Shown here: positions 25,321-32,909 of the stretch, piece by piece
Layout of the letters: each line of letters begins with the position of its first letter
How positions within the stretch are numbered: position 1 is the first letter of the stretch
Origin: Scatosoma sp002474405
GTDB taxonomy: Bacteria > Bacillota > Clostridia > Christensenellales > Borkfalkiaceae
NCBI GenBank assembly: GCA_937892545.1
Contig: CALAFO010000016.1
Span: 31,192-95,191 of the forward strand
DNA: 64,000 nucleotides
Direction of reading: 5' to 3'
Notes under the pieces: model-generated
What the model was told of the DNA's origin: nothing
The model's database searches: none
The model's input: the letters and a program-made list of their open reading frames with translations, nothing else
Program-made: the position numbers and the translations under genes

Positions 25321-27383
25321 TATTTGGACCCCCTTCTTAAGGATTTACGGATGGATTGTCCGTTGATGCTTCTGTTGAAGCCGAACGCCACGCATTCCAC
25401 GATGAACAGCAGCATGATTTCGACGAAGAAGTAATTTCCCGCCGAAATGAACGGCAGCGAGCTGAACGGAGCGAGCGTTGCGATGAGACTGACTACCGGC
25501 AGCAGCACAAGCGTGGGCAGGAAGATGAGCGCCATCTGCACGTACAGGGAGCCCGCCGAGATTTTTCTGGATATGCCGAGCGTTCTGTATACCGCGAAGT
25601 CCGCCTGAAAGATTTTTACCGAACGCATGAAGATGACCGAGATGAGCATGGCGAACAGCAGGCTTGCGGCAATCAATGCAAGATACCACAATATATTGTT
25701 TGTGAACACGTCGCCCGCGCTCTGCACGTACACGTCGGAATCGGAAAGCATGCCCATGTATCCGTCCGGCAGGTTTTTCACCGCCGCTTTCGCGTCGGCG
25801 TCGGTTGCGTAATACAGCGCGCTTTGCACCGACGTTTCGTCTTTAGCGAACATTGCCGCGTAATCGTCCGCGTTCATTTCCACAATCAGTCCGCTGACGT
25901 TTTCGTTCTTTTTATCGGAAGAAAGCACGACGTAGGATTTATCGGTTTTCGCGTTGAATACCACCTGTTTGCCGTCCGCCGCGTAGAAGTTGGAATTGAC
26001 GAGATTGATGTCGCCCGCCGCCAGCTCTTCGTTGACCGTGAAGGTGAACACGGTGGTTTCGTTGTTGCCGAGCTTCATTACCGAATTGACCGCCTGCATT
26101 TTTTTGCCGTAGGCGTTCAGATCGTCGTAGCCGAGATACAGCTTCGGTTCGGTTAAATCCACCGTCGTTTTTAACGTTATGTTTTTAATGCCTGTTTCGG
26201 CATTGATAATCATGCTTTTTATGGTTTCCGCGTCGCCGTCCTCGGATTTCGACATAATCAGCACGGCGCTGCCCTCTTCGGGGCAATATTTATACGGATC
26301 GTACAGGCAGGTAAGCGTGTAAGAACTGCTTAATCCGCCGCGTTTGGGGAGATTTACGGAAAATTCCGAAAGGTCTCTGTCGAGCAGGAAATAGCCCGCG
26401 TTCGTCTGCCCCGCCACTTCGTCCAGATCGGATTGCGTGATGGAATTCGAGCGGTTGGAAAGAATTACCTTTCCGCTGACGCCCGTACCGTCGAGCGGGA
26501 CCTGCGTGGGTTGTATCAGGGAATTGCCGAATACGGAAATGACGAGAAACAGCGTTATCGCGCACACGAACAGGGCGAAACTCATCATTGCCGTGAACTT
26601 CGGGCGGCTTTTATAGTTGAGCGTGCCGATGTGCATCGTGTTTTTGAAATTCTGCCATTTGCCCGACTTTATTTCTTCTTTTTCGACGCTTGTTTTCGGT
26701 TCCGGCTTTCTGATGAGGTGATCTTCTTTCACGGCGCCGTCGAAAATCGTTACTCTTCTCGTGGCGTATTCCACGAAAAATTCGGGGTTGTGCGTAACCA
26801 CGATGACAAGTTTATCTTTGGAAACGGCTTTTAAAAGCGCAGCCACTTCTTTGCTTGCCTTTACGTCCAGATTGCCGGTAGGCTCGTCCGCAAGAATAAT
26901 CGGGCTGTCTTTCGCCAAAGCTCTGGCGATGACGGTACGCTGTTTTTCGCCGCCCGAAAGCTTGCTGCCTTTACGGTTCTTCTGCGCCGTAAGCCCCACC
27001 TTGCCGATGAGGTCCTCGGCGATTTTGCGGCGTTCCGCTTTATTTTCGATGCGGAGAAGCGCAAGTTCTACGTTTTCGAGCACGGTAAGATTTTCAATGA
27101 TATTGAAATCCTGAAAAATCATCGCGATATTTTTTTCGCGATACTTTTCCCACTCGGTTTCGGAATAGTGCGACGTTTCCGCGCCGTTGAAATACAGCTC
27201 GCCCTCTTCGTAACTGTCGTTCGCCGCGATGACGTTTAAAAGGGTAGATTTACCGCTTCCGCTTTCGCCCTCTATCGTAACAAATTCGTTATAATCGAAA
27301 TCGAGATTAACGCCTCTGATACCGATCGTCAAAATATCGTTGCTGTCATATATTTTTCCTATGTTCTTCAGTTGTAACAGCAA
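25320..27383 (-). CDS. ABC ATPase-permease fusion of MacB/FtsX type (first copy)
   Basis: A 687-aa protein, homologous in layout to the next gene: ATPase with Walker A GESGSGKST (39-47), signature LSGGEKQRTVIARAL and Walker B IILADEPTGNLD. A helix follows at about residue 270 (MMSFALFVCAITLFLVISVF), then an extracytoplasmic domain and three C-terminal helices (ILWYLALIAASLLFAMLISV and following). The start is TTG at 27383 with AAGGAG seven bases upstream. It is the first gene of the six-gene operon transcribed leftward from the strong promoter at 27742-27770. The paired arrangement suggests a two-subunit complex. Whether it exports a product or handles the lipoproteins is inference. Confidence 0.93.
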   Translation of the reverse strand: MLLQLKNIGKIYDSNDILTIGIRGVNLDFDYNEFVTIEGESGSGKSTLLNVIAANDSYEEGELYFNGAETSHYSETEWEKYREKNIAMIFQDFNIIENLTVLENVELALLRIENKAERRKIAEDLIGKVGLTAQKNRKGSKLSGGEKQRTVIARALAKDSPIILADEPTGNLDVKASKEVAALLKAVSKDKLVIVVTHNPEFFVEYATRRVTIFDGAVKEDHLIRKPEPKTSVEKEEIKSGKWQNFKNTMHIGTLNYKSRPKFTAMMSFALFVCAITLFLVISVFGNSLIQPTQVPLDGTGVSGKVILSNRSNSITQSDLDEVAGQTNAGYFLLDRDLSEFSVNLPKRGGLSSSYTLTCLYDPYKYCPEEGSAVLIMSKSEDGDAETIKSMIINAETGIKNITLKTTVDLTEPKLYLGYDDLNAYGKKMQAVNSVMKLGNNETTVFTFTVNEELAAGDINLVNSNFYAADGKQVVFNAKTDKSYVVLSSDKKNENVSGLIVEMNADDYAAMFAKDETSVQSALYYATDADAKAAVKNLPDGYMGMLSDSDVYVQSAGDVFTNNILWYLALIAASLLFAMLISVIFMRSVKIFQADFAVYRTLGISRKISAGSLYVQMALIFLPTLVLLPVVSLIATLAPFSSLPFISAGNYFFVEIMLLFIVECVAFGFNRSINGQSIRKSLRRGSK

Positions 27384-27495
27384 TTTGAATCTCCTTACAA
27401 TATTATCGTTATTATTTATTTTCGCTATGATTACCGTTATTGCCCGTTGTTTTGCGCTGTTATCGCCTGCGTCGGCATCCTCCGCACCTGAGTCG

Positions 27496-27590
27496 GCGCT
27501 ATTGCCACGGCAGTGCTATTACCACAGCAACAGCAGTGCTAATATTGCGGCAGTTCTAACATCGCGTCGGCTAGCACTAATATCACATCG
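27496..27590. repeat. Degenerate 15-20-bp repeats
   Basis: Five loosely related units can be read in a row: GCGCTATTGCCACGG, GTGCTATTACCACAG, GTGCTAATATTGCGG, GTTCTAACATCGCG and GCACTAATATCACATCGG. They share a G-(T/C)-N-CTA core and lie in the operon leader. This is a by-eye alignment; chance similarity is possible. Confidence 0.4.
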
Positions 27591-27606
27591 GTTAGCCTTG
27601 GCTAAC
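27591..27606. promoter_or_regulatory. DtxR-box-like palindrome 1
   Basis: GTTAGCC-TT-GGCTAAC is a perfect 7-2-7 inverted repeat inside the leader. Its half-site resembles DtxR/IdeR/MntR boxes, though the half-site spacing differs from the classical 19-bp box. The operon encodes a DtxR-family protein. Confidence 0.55.
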
Positions 27607-27741
27607 TATGTAACATTTTTTTACCGGTCCTGCGACCGGTTTTCAAGCGAATAAGATTTGTTTTTTCCGGGTTTGTCAAAACCCGGAAAAACGGCGTACG
27701 CCGTTTACGACATGCCTTGTCATTCAATTATCACGCGTAAG

Positions 27742-27770
27742 ATTATAGCATAATCGAAATCGCTTGTCAA
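27742..27770 (-). promoter_or_regulatory. Consensus promoter of the lipoprotein/ABC/DtxR operon
   Basis: The minus strand has TTGACA (27765-27770) and TATAAT (27742-27747) with a 17-bp spacer, both perfect hexamers. Confidence 0.9.
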
Positions 27771-27790
27771 TTAAACTTTGCGGAATCGGC

Positions 27791-27814
27791 GAAAGTTAGC
27801 CAAAGCTAACTTTC
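27791..27814. promoter_or_regulatory. DtxR-box-like palindrome 2
   Basis: GAAAGTTAGC-CAAA-GCTAACTTTC is a perfect 10-4-10 inverted repeat, 20 bp upstream of the -35. It shares the GTTAGC...GCTAAC core with the palindrome at 27591-27606. Confidence 0.55.
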
Positions 27815-27826
27815 AGGCGTTTATTT

Positions 27827-27887
27827 GCGCCGGAAAAGTCGTTTTTTACATATTTTTCGGGGTTCGGGCGATTCCGGCGCTTTTTTT
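27827..27887 (+). terminator. Stem followed by T7, possible terminator of a plus-strand RNA
   Basis: GCGCCGGAA (27827-27835) pairs perfectly with TTCCGGCGC (27872-27880), followed by seven T. No plus-strand gene precedes it. It could end a small RNA or be a remnant at the edge of the accessory region. Confidence 0.4.
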
Positions 27888-27925
27888 GTTGCGAAATTTT
27901 GTTTTTGGAGTTCACGGAACCGCAA

Positions 27926-28315
27926 TCACGCCCCTAGATTTTCGAGTCGCTCATAATAAAATGTTGGATCAGTTTCCAAATGTTTTGCAACCAAATCCTC
28001 CTTAAAAAGACGATGTACAACGAAGTTGCGTTCTTTGCACATAGCCTTGAGCCACTCTTGTGACTTATCATTAAAATATCCCAATTGTCTTGCCTTTTCT
28101 ATTCCAAAGCCTAATGGTTTCTTTTCAAGTTCTTTGTATAATTTTTCCGCCCGTTTTGCAAATTCATTATACTCGTAAACAAACATAGAATCCCTATCTT
28201 CAAACTCACGCAGTATTTCATCAAAAGCCAACACATTTGCCAGCGTGTATTCTATCATTTGCGATAGATTGACTATTAAACCGACTTTACCCCAAAGGTG
28301 AAGTACCTCTCCCAT
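27926..28315 (-). CDS. Hypothetical helical protein with HEPN-like Rx4H motif
   Basis: A 129-aa helical protein I cannot assign to a named family. Near the C-terminus KERNFVVHRLF contains R96-N-x3-H101, the Rx4-6H pattern of HEPN ribonucleases, in a small helical protein of the right size. HEPN proteins often act as toxins or phage-defence effectors, but no nucleotidyltransferase or other antitoxin gene is next to it. The promoter (TTTACA-17-TATAAT) lies so close that the ATG at 28315 would follow the start of transcription by only a few bases, giving a nearly leaderless message. The DNA is visibly AT-richer than the genes to the left: this is the first accessory gene. Confidence 0.6.
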   Translation of the reverse strand: MGEVLHLWGKVGLIVNLSQMIEYTLANVLAFDEILREFEDRDSMFVYEYNEFAKRAEKLYKELEKKPLGFGIEKARQLGYFNDKSQEWLKAMCKERNFVVHRLFKEDLVAKHLETDPTFYYERLENLGA

Positions 28316-28328
28316 TTTAATTAACCAT

Positions 28329-28357
28329 ATTATAGCATAAATCTATACGAATGTAAA
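28329..28357 (-). promoter_or_regulatory. Promoter of the HEPN-like gene
   Basis: The minus strand has TTTACA (28352-28357), a 17-bp spacer and TATAAT (28329-28334). The predicted start of transcription is only about 7-8 bases before the ATG. Confidence 0.75.
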
Positions 28358-28501
28358 GAGCAAGGTGTACAAATTAAGCGACACCGTAATATTAGATCTT
28401 GGTTCTCAATTGTTGTTCTATTCTATCAGGGTTCAAGTCCTACAGTACGGTGCTTATCGTCCGACAGACTTCAAGTGTGAAATAACGCTTTTTTGGGACA
28501 T

Positions 28502-28540
28502 AAAAAAAGACCGGGCAACGGGTTCTCCGTTACTCGGTCT
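28502..28540 (-). terminator. Second leftward terminator
   Basis: On the minus strand AGACCGAGTAACGG (28527-28540) pairs with CCGTTGCCCGGTCT (28508-28521), with one mismatch and one wobble pair, followed by TTTTTTT. Confidence 0.75.
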
Positions 28541-28599
28541 GTTGATTTGCTATGAAATTGCTCAAAAAAGGGCGAAAATGCCCCTAAAAATGCAAAAAT

Positions 28600-28632
28600 G
28601 ATGGTCTATAAGAAAAGACTTATAGACCATCA
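28600..28632 (-). terminator. Terminator of the AAA-ATPase operon
   Basis: GATGGTCTATAAG (28600-28612) and CTTATAGACCATC (28619-28631) form a perfect 13-bp stem with a 6-nt loop. On the minus strand it runs into TTTTTGC. It lies 108 bp past the stop of the AAA-ATPase gene. Confidence 0.85.
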
Positions 28633-28739
28633 CACTTGTCTGCGTTGCCCGAAATAGCTGTGTTTATCTGCGATTTCGAGTTTTTTATTTTCTGTTTTTT
28701 CGTTTTTTGCTCTTCGTTTCCGAACTGTTCAATTTCAGG

Positions 28740-30542
28740 TCAGACAAGCGATTTCAGATATTCTTCTACGTTCCTGTATTCGATTCCGTTTTCCAAAGTC
28801 GTATTTTCTCCGCGATAAATAACAACTTTTTTAGTAATTTTTCCGTATCTGAATTCCGTGCCTTTCAGTTTCTCTTCATCTATCAGGTGTCTGTATTGCT
28901 CTTTCGCTTGTTCCTTGCTGTGCTTTACTTCGTAAATTTCACAAGTCGCATTCGCATTATCCGCAACAACCATATCGAATTCTCCGACGGCAAACTGAAG
29001 CTGAAAAACCTGCTTTTTCGGATTCGCAATCTTCGTTTCAAGCAACACGATGTCTTCCATCATTCTGCCTTTTATATCGCTTAAAATTCGCTCGATAACG
29101 GCATTTCTTTCGTTTATCGAAAGCTCCTGAAACTCCCCGTCTTCAAGCAACGATTGCACGAGTTCTTTTGCTTGCGAATATCTCATTCCCGGTTGAGTAA
29201 AAACAGTTTTGCAGTTCTTTTCCCGCCCGACGGGCAACGTTTGAATATCGATGTCCACAGTTAAATCCAAAGCGTCGAGATACTCTTTTATTTCTCTTCT
29301 ATGCTCTTCCGAAATCGTTACGGTCTGCTCTTCTCTGTTTCTGATTTCGAGCAGATTTTTAAGCCGCTTAGTAAATTCTTCTTTGTCGATTCTATCAAGG
29401 ATATCGTTTGGATTCTGCCTGTCGTTTCGCAAGTTCTTTGCCGAAATCCCCAAATCATGAGACATAAAATCTTTCGTCAGAACGTCCACGGTGAAACGAT
29501 GGTTGACGTCTTCCACAACGCGGTTTATCACGCTCGTCAACTCGTTTTTCTCATACAGATCGTAGAGCGCGCGAAAATGTCCGCCGTACTGATAACATTT
29601 AAGAGAATGCTGAATATTTTTGGCTATCGCGCTGTCGACGTATTCGTCAACGCTTTTCTTGCTTGCAAACGTGGATTTTTCGTTATAATGAACACCGCCG
29701 AGGCTCATCGTTCCGCCGTAGCAAATATATTCGTCAATTCCCTTTATGCCGAGAACTTCTTCAAATTCTCTGTACGGAATGAACGTGGTATGAAGGAAAA
29801 TACAACGGTCATATAACTGCTCGTCTTCGGAAAAAAAGAATCCGAGCGAATCCGTACCAGACAAAACGATTTTCATTCCGCAAGCGGCAAATATATCCGA
29901 AAAAAGCGCAGCGCCTTCGATAAAATCTTCGATAAGCGTTACTTCGTCGATAAACACATATTTGTATCCGCCGTTCATCAGGTATTTCAAGTCCTGATTG
30001 ATATCGCTTAAACCGATTCCCGCGCCGACTTGAATAAACGCCGTTTTTGAAAAATCTTCGTCGTTCATTTCGGCTATAACCTGGCGTATGAGCGTAGTTT
30101 TGCCCGTGCGCCTTAATCCGTAAAGAATAAAAACTCTGTCTCGAATATCCCCGTAAATATAATCGCAAATATTTTTATAAAGACTTCTCTTTTTGTAATT
30201 TGCAACTGTCAGAACGTAACTTTTCAAATTTTCTCCGAGCATCACGTCGGTTTTGAAAACGTGTTTTTCTTCTTCCTGCCTCTCTGTTTTCTGCGGTTTG
30301 GGAAGCATAAAAGTAAGTTCTTTTTCTCGCTTTTGAAGCTCTCTTCTTCTTTCTATCTTCGCTCGCAAATCGTCTACAAGCGCATCATCAACATATTTAC
30401 TTTTCTTTTTACCGTCCTCTGTCCATTGCAGATAATGTCTCGTTTTACCGTTTATATTTTTCTTTGAGATGTACCCCACTGGCAATTCGGCTATTTCTTT
30501 TTGAACTTGTAAAAGCTCGTTTTGAATTTCTTGATTATTCAT
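28740..30542 (-). CDS. AAA ATPase with C-terminal PD-(D/E)xK nuclease-like domain
   Basis: A 600-aa protein. Residues 1-75 form a basic coiled helical domain (DUF6788-like: ISKKNINGKTRHYLQW). The AAA core has Walker A YGLRRTGKTTL (about 141-151) and Walker B YKYVFIDEVT (about 194-202). The C-terminal region ends in a restriction-fold-like motif, GEFDMVVADN...EIYEVKHS (D523, E538, K540). Proteins with this AAA_14/DUF4143-type layout are common in mobile regions and some act in toxin-like or defence roles; the function of this one is not known. The start is ATG at 30542 after GGAGAG. It is the last gene of an operon with a 57-aa protein and an MmcQ-like protein. Confidence 0.85.
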   Translation of the reverse strand: MNNQEIQNELLQVQKEIAELPVGYISKKNINGKTRHYLQWTEDGKKKSKYVDDALVDDLRAKIERRRELQKREKELTFMLPKPQKTERQEEEKHVFKTDVMLGENLKSYVLTVANYKKRSLYKNICDYIYGDIRDRVFILYGLRRTGKTTLIRQVIAEMNDEDFSKTAFIQVGAGIGLSDINQDLKYLMNGGYKYVFIDEVTLIEDFIEGAALFSDIFAACGMKIVLSGTDSLGFFFSEDEQLYDRCIFLHTTFIPYREFEEVLGIKGIDEYICYGGTMSLGGVHYNEKSTFASKKSVDEYVDSAIAKNIQHSLKCYQYGGHFRALYDLYEKNELTSVINRVVEDVNHRFTVDVLTKDFMSHDLGISAKNLRNDRQNPNDILDRIDKEEFTKRLKNLLEIRNREEQTVTISEEHRREIKEYLDALDLTVDIDIQTLPVGREKNCKTVFTQPGMRYSQAKELVQSLLEDGEFQELSINERNAVIERILSDIKGRMMEDIVLLETKIANPKKQVFQLQFAVGEFDMVVADNANATCEIYEVKHSKEQAKEQYRHLIDEEKLKGTEFRYGKITKKVVIYRGENTTLENGIEYRNVEEYLKSLV

Positions 30543-30573
30543 TACACTCTCCGTCAAACATTTGATACTATTC

Positions 30574-31269
30574 TTACTTTTTGTGTTTTTCTTGGTTCGT
30601 CAGCGAAAAACTGTCTTCTATCAGCCACATTATTTTCTCATCAGGTATGGTGTCATCCAACACAACTGAAATCCAACTTTTATGATTCATATGGTAACCG
30701 GGATAAATCCCTTTAGTTGCCGTTAAATCAGTACTCTTCTCAGGATTAACTTTTAGATTAATAATATCAATTGTATTTTGATTTTTATTCTTGAGAAGCG
30801 AGTCCCATTTGATATTCATTATCAACGCAAACCATTTACCCGAATCCATATGACGGAACGTTCCGTAACTTTGATATTGGCTTTGCTCCCACGGAAAATC
30901 CGGATGTACAGCATATTTTGCTATTATCTGTTCAGTGATTCTGTTTGCTTGATCAAAAGCAAACAGAACTGTCGTACAGCATTTATCCGCAATGTCATTC
31001 AATAGATTCTTATATTCGTTTCTCACTTGACCGACATATGCTCCGGTCAGATTTTCTATACGAAGCGGCGCATATTCTTCATCATTCATTGTATCGATGA
31101 CTTTGCCTGTTATTACACCTTTATCGGTTACCGAGATATATGCATGAAAATCACCACTCATAAAATCGGACCGATAAACAAAACTATCGTTTTCTCTTTG
31201 AAAACCGTATTCCAAAAGTTTTTTCTGGTCAAAACGTTTCCTTTCAAATACTTTTTCTTCTATCAACAT
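30574..31269 (-). CDS. MmcQ/YjbR-family protein
   Basis: A 231-aa protein with the MmcQ/YjbR (CyaY-like) fold in the C-terminal half: HPDFPWEQSQYQSYGTFRHM, then GKWFALIMNIKWDSL, DIINLKVNPEKSTDLTATKG, IYPGYHMNHKSWISVVLDD and a C-terminal helix with EDSFSLT. The N-terminal 110 residues (EYGFQRENDSFVYRSDFMSG) match the extension of longer members. The family binds DNA or other ligands and is often described only structurally. GAGG precedes the ATG at 31269, which overlaps the small upstream gene by seven bases. It sits 31 bp before the AAA-nuclease gene in one operon. Confidence 0.85.
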   Translation of the reverse strand: MLIEEKVFERKRFDQKKLLEYGFQRENDSFVYRSDFMSGDFHAYISVTDKGVITGKVIDTMNDEEYAPLRIENLTGAYVGQVRNEYKNLLNDIADKCCTTVLFAFDQANRITEQIIAKYAVHPDFPWEQSQYQSYGTFRHMDSGKWFALIMNIKWDSLLKNKNQNTIDIINLKVNPEKSTDLTATKGIYPGYHMNHKSWISVVLDDTIPDEKIMWLIEDSFSLTNQEKHKK

Positions 31270-31436
31270 ACAAAATCCTCTTTACAATTTTTAAGCAATC
31301 CTATGCCCGTTATTGCATACTGCGGCATTGTCAATGACCTTACCGCTAAAGACACATATTTCTTTGGTATATTTATTTGTAAGTTATCATAAAACTCGAA
31401 CGCCCTTTTGCTCATCTCTTCATATGTTAATAACAT
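31263..31436 (-). CDS. Small 57-aa protein at the head of the MmcQ/AAA operon
   Basis: An ORF starting MLLTYEEMSKRAFEFYDNLQ and ending GIGLLKNCKEDFVC. AAGGAGGG lies 12 bases before the ATG and the promoter is immediately upstream. Its stop overlaps the start of the MmcQ-like gene by seven bases, which supports real, coupled translation. There is no recognised family. A small first gene under an operator-bearing promoter could be an antitoxin-like or regulatory protein; that is inference. Confidence 0.6.
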   Translation of the reverse strand: MLLTYEEMSKRAFEFYDNLQINIPKKYVSLAVRSLTMPQYAITGIGLLKNCKEDFVC

Positions 31437-31471
31437 TTTTACACTTTCCCTCCTTGTTTTATTGTAACCCC

Positions 31472-31508
31472 ATTATAACCCCTTTATTGAAAATTGTCAA
31501 GGGGTTAT
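31472..31508 (-). promoter_or_regulatory. Consensus promoter with inverted repeat operator
   Basis: The minus strand has TTGACA (31495-31500) and TATAAT (31472-31477) with 17 bp between. ATAACCCC (31475-31482) and GGGGTTAT (31501-31508) form an inverted repeat that brackets the spacer and -35. Further GTAACCCC and GGGTTAT copies lie on either side (31464-31471 and about 31512-31518). Repression at this site is likely. Confidence 0.8.
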
Positions 31509-31565
31509 TGTGGGTTATAAAACTCCTTTTTGAGAAAATAGCGAGAATTTTGCCGAAGAGCATTC

Positions 31566-31590
31566 AAGCGACTACGTTTTGTAGCCGCTT
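31566..31590. terminator. Hairpin after the 425-aa gene
   Basis: AAGCGACTAC-GTTTT-GTAGCCGCTT forms a 10-bp stem with one imperfect pair (a G-U pair on the minus strand). T residues follow on the plus strand only. It lies just past the stop at 31598 of the leftward gene. Confidence 0.5.
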
Positions 31591-31597
31591 TTTCATA

Positions 31598-32875
31598 TTA
31601 TTTGTTCGCCAATTCCACTTGATTCAGTTCTAACCAAGTAGCATTTTTTATAACCTCATCAGCATTACCGTCGCGTAGTTGAACGAAGTTTATTACATCG
31701 TCTTTCGGGAATCCGCCGTACCAATAATGCCACCCCATATCGTTATTCGGAATAATGCCGAGATCATCGTTTCCGAGCAATTTATCAATTATTTGCCCGG
31801 CGTGTCCGAGAAGAACGGGAACGCCTTTATCTTTCATTCCGTTATACATACGCACGACTTCCGTCGTTAAACAATGCGTTCCGCCGGAAAGATAAAACCA
31901 ATATCCGTCGTCCCAAAACAAATATAAATGAATCATCGTATGCGTATGACCGCAAGAGATTTCCCACATATGCGAGGGGTTTTCTATTTCCCATTTTTCT
32001 TGCGTACTTAACTTAAACCACTTATCGAAGTCATCTGGAGAGTTCTCGTCAAGCAAACTCATTCCGCCGTCACGCTCATCGCCGTAACGTTTAAACATTT
32101 CTTTAGGCGTCTTTTCGTCTATCTCCTTATAACCTGCGGCGGCATAACAATAAGAACAAACTTCATAATACTTTCCGGAAGACATCCTCTCATATCGTCC
32201 CTCTGCTTTTGTCGCAAACAGGTCATTCCCGTTCTTAACATGCTTTATAAGTTTATCTATCTCCTTTTCCTTTAACCCATCGCGATCGTTTCTTTTACTT
32301 TTTGGAACGAGCCGCCAATAGAGCGCGCGGTTGATAAATCCTTTTCGGTTTTCGTACGGCAACTCATTTTTAACATAATCGTTATACACGCCTTGTTTCA
32401 GCATTTCGACGGTGTTAGCAACCGTTTGACTTAAAAATTCAAGGATTCTATCCAACCGAGAGTCCGGAAAGAAATCCTCTTTCATATCCGGGCTTCTGCG
32501 CACAAGCACGGTATCGTCAAGAAAAACCATGACGTAACCGTTTTCATTGATGACGCCAATTTTGAACCATACGCGTTTCCACGGAAATTCTTCTTCCATA
32601 TCCTTTTGAAATTTCTCTTCGGAACAATCTCCTGGAGCGTAATACTTATTGAATTTTATGTATTGTTTTAACGTCCCTCTCGGTACGGAAAACCAAAACT
32701 CCCAACGTTTATCGGGATAAGTCGGCTTGATTTTCTCTATTTCGCCAAGTAAATTATTCATTGACCGCAGCCCCGCCTCTGTCAATGCTATATCGTTATG
32801 ATCTAATTTGTTTGCATGATAAATATACTTATATAAATCGACTTCAGAAGCCGACATTCTTATTTGCTTGTCCAT
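31598..32875 (-). CDS. Hypothetical 425-aa protein of the phosphoesterase operon
   Basis: I do not recognise this family. It is a soluble, charged protein without signal peptide or membrane segments. Notable features are CSYCYAAAGY mid-protein and a histidine-rich stretch, MWEISCGHTHTMIHLYLFWD, followed by GYWFYLSGGTHCLT, which could hold a metal. The final part is rich in Trp and Asp. AAGAGG precedes the ATG. It is the last gene of the leftward operon that begins at 35461 and follows the 120-aa hypothetical gene by 34 bp. Confidence 0.75.
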   Translation of the reverse strand: MDKQIRMSASEVDLYKYIYHANKLDHNDIALTEAGLRSMNNLLGEIEKIKPTYPDKRWEFWFSVPRGTLKQYIKFNKYYAPGDCSEEKFQKDMEEEFPWKRVWFKIGVINENGYVMVFLDDTVLVRRSPDMKEDFFPDSRLDRILEFLSQTVANTVEMLKQGVYNDYVKNELPYENRKGFINRALYWRLVPKSKRNDRDGLKEKEIDKLIKHVKNGNDLFATKAEGRYERMSSGKYYEVCSYCYAAAGYKEIDEKTPKEMFKRYGDERDGGMSLLDENSPDDFDKWFKLSTQEKWEIENPSHMWEISCGHTHTMIHLYLFWDDGYWFYLSGGTHCLTTEVVRMYNGMKDKGVPVLLGHAGQIIDKLLGNDDLGIIPNNDMGWHYWYGGFPKDDVINFVQLRDGNADEVIKNATWLELNQVELANK

Positions 32876-32909
32876 TTTTACCTCTTTAAATCTTTATCCT
32901 TTACCGACG

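Larger units (their letters stand above)
27384..27741 (-). promoter_or_regulatory. Long structured 5' leader of the lipoprotein/ABC operon
   Basis: Roughly 350 nt lie between the promoter and the TTG start of the first ABC gene, with no convincing gene. It holds an 18-bp perfect palindrome (27689-27706), a 13-bp perfect hairpin with 4-nt loop (27662-27674 with 27679-27691), a paired ACCGGT motif near 27628-27645, the GTTAGCC palindrome at 27591-27606 and degenerate short repeats. The large hairpin has its T tract on the wrong side for a simple terminator, so its role is open. Confidence 0.6.
28358..28739. other. Gene-free stretch with stacked terminators
   Basis: No gene is seen in these 382 bases. 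The right half carries two intrinsic terminators for leftward transcription (listed separately) and a shorter third stem, GGGC-ATTTTC-GCCC followed by six T on the minus strand, near 28565-28585. A tRNA-like T-loop sequence near 28427-28440 does not fold into an arm. Confidence 0.6.

Noticed and set aside
27662..27691. 13-bp hairpin as a transcription terminator/attenuator
   Set aside because: The T tract precedes the stem and an A tract follows on both strands, the reverse of an intrinsic terminator, so I list it only as leader structure.
28427..28450. GGTTCAAGTCC resembling a tRNA T-loop
   Set aside because: The flanking bases give only three pairs of a T-arm and no acceptor or anticodon arm can be formed, so it is neither a tRNA nor a convincing tRNA fragment.
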